64,000 nt of DNA, from contig JANNUS010000010.1 of NCBI GenBank assembly GCA_031395485.1, positions 186,001 to 250,000 of the forward strand. The letters run 5' to 3'. Position 1 is the first letter of the stretch. Every line of letters begins with the position of its first letter. Positions 58,744 to 64,000 of this stretch are shown here, in pieces. The translations under genes and the position numbers were made by a program. The notes below the pieces were generated by a model. It was not told the origin of the DNA. It did no database searches and was given only the letters and a program-made list of their open reading frames with translations. Origin of the DNA: UBA2336 sp031395485. Lineage in GTDB: Bacteria; Bacteroidota; Bacteroidia; Cytophagales; Cyclobacteriaceae.

Positions 58744-60390
58744 TTATCGCTTCATAAAACTCCACTCAGCCAGTAATACAGTACGTGGGTCGATAGTTAC
58801 TTTTTCGGGCTCCGTATCAAACGGAATGGAGAATTGACCTGCCGAAGTTGTTAACTCCACTTTTTTAATTTCTGGAATCAACTGACCCTTTTTATAAATT
58901 CCGATCTCGACTGGCACAGTAAACATCGAGCCATCTTTTTGTTCCTGCGTTAGGTCAATTAAAAGCAATTTTTTTTGAGAATCGTATTTCCAACCTCCGG
59001 CAAGCATAAGCTTACCGCCCTGATGAAGCCACTGCCTGAAGAAATCGGTAAGGTTAAGACCCGATACCTGCTCCATCTCAAACTGAAAGTCTTTTGTGCT
59101 TGCGGTTGTATTCATGTATCGCGTGTAGTAATTCCGAATCCCTTTTTCAAAAGCCACGTCACCCATTAAATTCCGTAGCATGTGCAGTGCCCATGCACCT
59201 TTCTGATATGTAAGGCTTGACGTTACCTTGCTCATATCAGAAAGGTTGTTGTGCACGATTGAATGATCAGGATTCGTTTTGTAGAAATCAAAAGTTTGCT
59301 TTCTGGCCCCCTGCATCTCGTTTACAAACTCATCTATGCCATAAGCATGCTCAATAAATAGCGCGGTAAAATAGGTAGCAAATCCTTCGCTGAGCCACAC
59401 ATCATCCCAATCAGACTCTGTAACAGCACAACCAAACCATTGGTGGGCGATTTCGTGGATTACAACTTTTTTCCAACGAAAATTCCCATCACCCACAACT
59501 GATTTTTCATTATACAAGATTGCAGAAGATGACTCCATACCACCCGATACACTGCTGGCTTGAATATTGGCAAGTTTTTCATATGCGAACGGTCCAACAT
59601 ACTGTGTATAAAATTCAAGTACTTCTTTGGTTGGCTTTGCAAAATCAGAAAAACCCGCATCACGATCCTGGTGAAACACCCAGGTTTGAATGGATTTGCC
59701 CTCGAATGTATCAACATACTGAACAGCAAATTCTGCTGCGCCCAACACGTAGAGCCACGGAGAAATGGGAACGGATTGTTTCCAATGAGTTTTTTTCTGC
59801 GTGCTGTTGAGATTGGTCTCTTCCAGCAACAATCCATTACACACAACCTGGTAGCGCAGAGGCGCAGTAACAATGAACTCACATGTTGCTTTTTCTGCTA
59901 CATGATCTACCACCGGTAGCCAGTTACGTGTAAGGTCAGGCCAGTTGTCACTGAAAAAAGTTCTTTCCTGATATTTATTTGGTTTAATGTGTAAACCCGT
60001 AACCGGAATACCAGAGTATGTAATGATTATTTGAACATGCTGACCTTGCAACGAAGGGCTGCTAAGCATAATGTTAAGTTCGTTTTTTGAATGCGTGTAA
60101 ACTAAGGTTTTTCCAGCTTGCGTAACACTTTCAACTTTCATTCCCTTCCCATTTTCAACATTTGTTAGATCGAGCTTTAGTTTATTTATATCCTTTCTTT
60201 TAAAAAGAATATTAATCGTGGCGATTGCCTTTATCTCATCCGTATCATCCGACAATGTAAGTTCAAAGCGGTAGTGCTGTATATCGATATCGGGATTTTT
60301 AGGATAGGTATCAAATGCATAAAGCGGTAAACTTGATACGAGTATAACGTGGAGCGTTATGAATGCGAAAAACTTAGCGATTTTAATCAA
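58744..60390 (-). CDS. M1-family zinc metallopeptidase, exported
   Basis: A 548-residue protein with a signal peptide (about 1-25). The gluzincin motif is HEIAHQWFG (H312, E313, H316) with the third ligand E335 in WLSEGFATY. The exopeptidase-specificity motif GxMEN is replaced by GGMES (residues 283-287). A C-terminal domain continues to 548, shorter than the 850-residue aminopeptidase N, as for leukotriene A4 hydrolase-like and bacterial short forms. It probably trims peptides in the periplasm. It converges on the radical SAM gene. Confidence 0.9.
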   Translation of the reverse strand: MIKIAKFFAFITLHVILVSSLPLYAFDTYPKNPDIDIQHYRFELTLSDDTDEIKAIATINILFKRKDINKLKLDLTNVENGKGMKVESVTQAGKTLVYTHSKNELNIMLSSPSLQGQHVQIIITYSGIPVTGLHIKPNKYQERTFFSDNWPDLTRNWLPVVDHVAEKATCEFIVTAPLRYQVVCNGLLLEETNLNSTQKKTHWKQSVPISPWLYVLGAAEFAVQYVDTFEGKSIQTWVFHQDRDAGFSDFAKPTKEVLEFYTQYVGPFAYEKLANIQASSVSGGMESSSAILYNEKSVVGDGNFRWKKVVIHEIAHQWFGCAVTESDWDDVWLSEGFATYFTALFIEHAYGIDEFVNEMQGARKQTFDFYKTNPDHSIVHNNLSDMSKVTSSLTYQKGAWALHMLRNLMGDVAFEKGIRNYYTRYMNTTASTKDFQFEMEQVSGLNLTDFFRQWLHQGGKLMLAGGWKYDSQKKLLLIDLTQEQKDGSMFTVPVEIGIYKKGQLIPEIKKVELTTSAGQFSIPFDTEPEKVTIDPRTVLLAEWSFMKR

Positions 60391-60470
60391 GGATTATTTT
60401 TTAAAATAGAAGATATTAATTTTCGAAGGGGCTAACGGTAACGTTAAGTTCGCGGGGGTGAAACAGCAAA

Positions 60471-60650
60471 TTATTTTTTAACCGTTATGCTCGCAAGGAT
60501 CTGTTTTTCAATTTTTTTAGAATCCACCACGCTGCATTTACCGCAGCCAGCTGCACAGCTTGTATTGGCCTTAAGTTGGTTATAGACAATCCAGCTTAAG
60601 TAGGCTACAGCTCCTATGAAAATTAAGGTTACAATTATTCCCTGAATCAT
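60471..60650 (-). CDS. FeoB-associated Cys-rich membrane protein (59 aa)
   Basis: A short gene in the 444-bp gap between the M1 peptidase and the ABC permease. It starts MIQGIIVTLIFIGAVAYLSW (one N-terminal membrane helix), continues with TSCAAGCGKCS, and ends SITVKK before TAA at 60473-60471. The single helix plus a CxxxCxxC cluster and the following KIEKQ match the FeoB-associated Cys-rich family, which usually sits beside ferrous-iron transporter FeoB. No feoA or feoB is in the window. The role in iron transport is inferred from the family. Confidence 0.82.
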   Translation of the reverse strand: MIQGIIVTLIFIGAVAYLSWIVYNQLKANTSCAAGCGKCSVVDSKKIEKQILASITVKK

Positions 60651-60834
60651 GTAGTAAAACTACTGATTATACCCTAATAACGGGAAGCCTTGATGAATTA
60701 TTCCTTCGTCCGATGACGGACAATATCGCACACTTATGAACAACGCTAATTTAAAAAACGATTGAAATGAGGCTGAAATGAGGTTTTTCTATTGGCATTG
60801 ATGTTGACAATAGATGCTGACAATTTAGAGAATT
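60651..60834. other. Upstream region of the MacB-like permease, with an inverted repeat and sigma-54-like motif
   Basis: The gap has GTCCGATGACGGAC (60708-60721, a perfect 5-bp inverted repeat with a 4-nt spacer). About 70 bp downstream is TGGCATTGATGTTGAC (60793-60808). The latter matches the sigma-54 pattern TGGCAY-N5-TTGC except that the near-invariant GC of the -12 element reads GA. Treat it as a weak candidate for an enhancer site plus promoter. Confidence 0.3.
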
Positions 60835-63249
60835 ATGCTCCATAACTATTTTAAAACTGCTTTCCGAAATCTAGTTCGACAGAAAAATATTTCGATCATC
60901 AATATCATTGGGCTGGCCTTGGGTATTGCTGCCAGTTTAGTTCTCTTCTTACTGATTCAACACCATACTAGTTTCGATAAGTTTCAATCGAAGTACGATC
61001 GTATTTATAGGGTTGTAACAACATCCGATGGCAATACCGGAAGTTTTTACACTCCCGGTATTCCAGCACCCTTGCCTTCAGCTTTTAGGTTGGATTTTAC
61101 GGAGGCAGAAGAAGTAGTAATTACCCAGTATCAATCAGGCGCCCTTATTCTGATACCTCAAAAATCTGGTGAGAGTAAAAAATTTCAAGAAGAAAGGGGA
61201 GTTGTAGTTACAGAACCTGGCATATTTAAGATTTTCGATCGTCAGGTTATTATAGGTGATGCTGTTACGGGATTAGATGAGCCAAATGAAGCGGTAATAA
61301 GTACTTCGCTTGCAAAAAAATATTTTGATAGAGAAGATGTAGTTGGAGAGGTGTTGAAATATGATGAGAAGGAATATAAGATTTCGGCAGTTGTAAGTGA
61401 TCCAACCAATAATACGGATATGCCCTTTACACTGTATTTATCTTACGAAACTATTCGTAAAGTGAATGAGGAAAAAGGATGGGGTGGCATTTGGAGTGAT
61501 GAGCAATGCTATTTCCTACTGCGAGATCGAGAACAAATTTCCAAGCTTGAAGGGCGAATGGATGCCTTTTATAAGAAGTATAGCTCCGAAGAAAATTTCG
61601 ATAACCAGAAATTTGTACTCCAGCCTCTCGCGGATATTCATTTTGATGATCGGTACAGTAATTACAATTATAATACGGTAAGCCAGACAAATTTGATTGC
61701 ATTGGGGATTGTTGCCTTCTTTCTTATTGTAACGGCAAGCATCAATTTTATTAACCTAACCACTGCGGAAGCTATCAAGCGGTCGAAGGAGGTTGGTATA
61801 CGAAAAACATTGGGTAGCTCACAGGCACAATTAGTTTTTCAGTTTTTAGGAGAAACAAGTCTGGTAACTTTCATTGCCATGATTATCGCATTAGGAACTT
61901 CGCAATTAGCGCTTGGCTTCCTTAATCCTTTTTTAGAATTGTCACTTTCCTTTAATTTTTTGAGTAACCCACAACTTTTATTCTTCATAACAATAATATT
62001 TTTGATGGTGGCATTGTGTTCCGGATTGTATCCTGCTTTTGTCATTGCATCTTTTGCGCCTTCGTATGCGCTAAAAAATTCAACCGGTAATCGCAATTCA
62101 TCTGGATACTTTTTACGAAAGGGGCTGGTTGTAGCTCAATTTTTTATTTCTCAATTTCTGATCATCGGTACGATCGTTCTTATCACACAGATGAATTATT
62201 TTCAGAATAAGGAGTTGGGATTTAGACAAGATGCTATCATCACATTGCCAATTCCGGAATCGGAAGGGCCTGCAACGGATTCTGTGAACACAAGCAAAAT
62301 GAGAACGCTCGCCAATGAGATTTCCCGGTTAGCGGGTGTCGAAAAATACAGCCTATCCAATACGCCTCCTTCCTCTGGAAATGTAAATGGCACAGGCTTC
62401 ATCCTCGAAGGGCAGTCGGAGGATCAGCGAAATGACACTCAGGTTAAAACTGTCGATGGTAATTATGTTGATCTGTTTGACTTAACCATACTGGCTGGAG
62501 GGAATATCGAAGATCTCGATACTGCCCGTGGAGTTTTGGTGAATAGAAGATTAGCTGAGATTTCGGGTTTTAATGACCCGAAGGATATAGTTGGAAAGCG
62601 AATCAGAGTTTGGAGAAGACTGCTTCCCGTTGCAGGCGTTATTGAAAATTTTCATACTACTTCCCTGTCGGACGAGATCGAGCCAACCGTTTTATTGAAT
62701 AGAATTAGAAATTATCAAAGCTTATCACTAAAAATTAACCCTCAGTCGTTTCAGGCAACCTTGCCACTCGTACAAAATCTTTGGGAATCAACTTACCCGG
62801 ATCACCTATTCTCCTATGAATTTTTGGATGAATCGATTCGGGGATTTTATGAAGGCCAAGAACGTGGTTCAATTCTATTATCCATGTTTACATCACTCGC
62901 TATTGTTATTGGTTGCTTAGGCCTGTTTGGCTTGGCAACATTTATGATCAATCAAAAAACCAAAGAGATTGGTGTTCGAAAGGTATTAGGCGCTTCCGTT
63001 GAGGGCATTGTATTTATTTTCTCAAAGGAGTATTTAAAACTAATCTTTTTAGGGTTTTTTCTGGCCGCACCACTTGCATGGTTTGTCATGAGCGAATGGC
63101 TTAATGAATTTGCATACCGAATCAATCTCAATATCTGGATATTTTTTGCAGGGTTAGGAGTCACTTTATTGATTGCATTGGTCACCGTTGGCTATCGGTC
63201 AATTAAAGCAGCAGTGGCAAACCCCGTTAAATCTTTGCGATACGAATAG
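60835..63249 (+). CDS. MacB/FtsX-type ABC transporter permease
   Basis: An 804-residue membrane protein. The N-terminal MacB periplasmic core domain begins after TM1 (MLHNYFKTAFRNLVRQKNIS, IINIIGLALGIAASLVLFLL). FtsX-type blocks appear twice: around 280-400 (TAEAIKRSKEVGIRKTLGSS) and at the C-terminus (FMINQKTKEIGVRKVLGAS). This duplicated arrangement is usual for the Bacteroidota permease family. It would work with a separate MacB-like ATPase, which is not in the window. Substrate unknown; relatives are linked to antimicrobial peptide export or cell-envelope tasks. Confidence 0.9.
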   Translation: MLHNYFKTAFRNLVRQKNISIINIIGLALGIAASLVLFLLIQHHTSFDKFQSKYDRIYRVVTTSDGNTGSFYTPGIPAPLPSAFRLDFTEAEEVVITQYQSGALILIPQKSGESKKFQEERGVVVTEPGIFKIFDRQVIIGDAVTGLDEPNEAVISTSLAKKYFDREDVVGEVLKYDEKEYKISAVVSDPTNNTDMPFTLYLSYETIRKVNEEKGWGGIWSDEQCYFLLRDREQISKLEGRMDAFYKKYSSEENFDNQKFVLQPLADIHFDDRYSNYNYNTVSQTNLIALGIVAFFLIVTASINFINLTTAEAIKRSKEVGIRKTLGSSQAQLVFQFLGETSLVTFIAMIIALGTSQLALGFLNPFLELSLSFNFLSNPQLLFFITIIFLMVALCSGLYPAFVIASFAPSYALKNSTGNRNSSGYFLRKGLVVAQFFISQFLIIGTIVLITQMNYFQNKELGFRQDAIITLPIPESEGPATDSVNTSKMRTLANEISRLAGVEKYSLSNTPPSSGNVNGTGFILEGQSEDQRNDTQVKTVDGNYVDLFDLTILAGGNIEDLDTARGVLVNRRLAEISGFNDPKDIVGKRIRVWRRLLPVAGVIENFHTTSLSDEIEPTVLLNRIRNYQSLSLKINPQSFQATLPLVQNLWESTYPDHLFSYEFLDESIRGFYEGQERGSILLSMFTSLAIVIGCLGLFGLATFMINQKTKEIGVRKVLGASVEGIVFIFSKEYLKLIFLGFFLAAPLAWFVMSEWLNEFAYRINLNIWIFFAGLGVTLLIALVTVGYRSIKAAVANPVKSLRYE

Positions 63250-63289
63250 TAAAGTGAAAGTCAAATTTTCAGGATGAGCTAGCCTTGGT

Positions 63290-64000
63290 TTATCCGATAA
63301 TTTGTTCTTTCCACTTCGTCTCGATTATTTCCAGCATTTCGGTGTGAATATCTTTACAGGAAGCACATAATTCTCCGCCAAAGAGAAAATTCTCACCACC
63401 CGAAAAATCCGTAACAACTCCTCCGGCTTGCTGCACAATAAAGGCACCGGCTGCAACATCCCAAGCATTGAGATTGTATTCAAAAAAACCATCTAACCTT
63501 CCGGAGGCAACGTACGCCAGATCCATCGCGGCACTGCCGAGTCTACGAATACCATGTGTTTTAATCAGGAATTCTTTAATAATATCAAGATAAGCATCTG
63601 TTTTTCCGAAATGGTGATACGGAAACCCTGTTGCGAGTAAACTTTCGGAAAGTGATTGGGCAACCGATACGCGTATGATTTTATCGTTGCAATAAGCATT
63701 TCCATCCTGTACGGCATGGAAACTTTCATTATGTACTATGTCGTGCACCACGCCCAGTATCGTAATTTTTTTGTACGTAAGTCCAATACTAATGGCATAT
63801 ACGGGCAGTCCATGTAAAAAATTGGTGGTGCCATCTAGCGGGTCAATTATCCAATTGTACTCGTTTGTTTTGGATTGTTCTACGGTGCCTTCTTCTGTGA
63901 TGAAACCGGCCTGTGGTAAAATTTTTTGTAGCGTGCCGACTAATTTCTTTTCGGCTTCTTTATCTACGTATGATACCAGGTTATTGAATTTCTCTTTCTG
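63290..64000 (-). CDS. Inositol monophosphatase family protein, N-terminus cut by window edge
   Basis: The visible 236 residues run in frame from the window end to the stop at 63290. They contain the metal-binding FITEEGT, the family signature IIDPLDGTTNFLHG, and the C-terminal signature NAWDVAAGAFIVQQAGG, all typical of Mg-dependent phosphomonoesterases such as SuhB, which hydrolyse inositol-1-phosphate or related phosphates. It would start beyond position 64000; an apparent start at 63751 is only an internal valine codon. It converges on the ABC permease gene. Confidence 0.93.
   Translation of the reverse strand, partial: QKEKFNNLVSYVDKEAEKKLVGTLQKILPQAGFITEEGTVEQSKTNEYNWIIDPLDGTTNFLHGLPVYAISIGLTYKKITILGVVHDIVHNESFHAVQDGNAYCNDKIIRVSVAQSLSESLLATGFPYHHFGKTDAYLDIIKEFLIKTHGIRRLGSAAMDLAYVASGRLDGFFEYNLNAWDVAAGAFIVQQAGGVVTDFSGGENFLFGGELCASCKDIHTEMLEIIETKWKEQIIG

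Overview
The window reads as a chromosomal segment of a Bacteroidota bacterium, most likely class Cytophagia (order Cytophagales). Evidence: two SusC/SusD outer-membrane uptake loci, lipoproteins with the phylum's acidic export signal after the lipobox cysteine, promoters matching the Bacteroidota -7 box TAnnTTTG, a eukaryote-like NrdB, an Lnb-type lipoprotein N-acyltransferase, and housekeeping proteins of Cytophagales type. No rRNA, tRNA, CRISPR array or prophage was seen.

Layout. 1-2.7 kb: end of a methionine aminotransferase, an omega-amidase, a secreted endonuclease/phosphatase-fold protein and an Nfu iron-sulfur scaffold. 2.8-10.5 kb (minus strand): a dicarboxylate/amino-acid symporter, the operon aroC - TPM-domain protein - two multipass membrane proteins, and a BatD-like protein. 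10.5-18 kb: a conserved small ORF, queG, ruvB, a ZIP transporter, acs, a DUF3127 protein with an SSB-like tail, and a small-molecule kinase. 18-24 kb: a GH109-type secreted oxidoreductase-fold protein paired with that kinase, nrdB-nrdA, and rplU-rpmA. 24-30 kb: a compact SusC/SusD/DUF1735 locus. 30-33 kb: an FKBP-type lipoprotein, a secreted hypothetical protein and a decayed IS5-like element. 33-44.5 kb: the most unusual accessory region. A putative membrane-spanning regulator is divergent from SusC/SusD, an SGNH hydrolase, a lipoprotein with tandem C-terminal repeats, an alpha/beta-hydrolase lipoprotein and a DctA-type C4-dicarboxylate carrier; no glycoside hydrolase is present. 44.7-55 kb: core genes accD, fbaB, rpsP-rimM-trmD-rplS, then sucA-sucB-lpd. 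55-64 kb: an aminotransferase remnant, an outer-membrane barrel, lnb, a radical SAM/SPASM enzyme, an M1 peptidase, a FeoB-associated small protein, a MacB-like permease and a partial inositol monophosphatase.

How the genes work together. sucA, sucB and lpd encode the three subunits of 2-oxoglutarate dehydrogenase. The ribosomal operon appears to be tuned by a terminator-like hairpin before rimM and a separate promoter before rplS. The GH109-like enzyme and the downstream kinase could release and then phosphorylate an amino sugar. The 34-44 kb locus could capture and hydrolyse an esterified substrate and import the released acid; this is inference. Several dispersed palindromic repeat families sit in the intergenic gaps.
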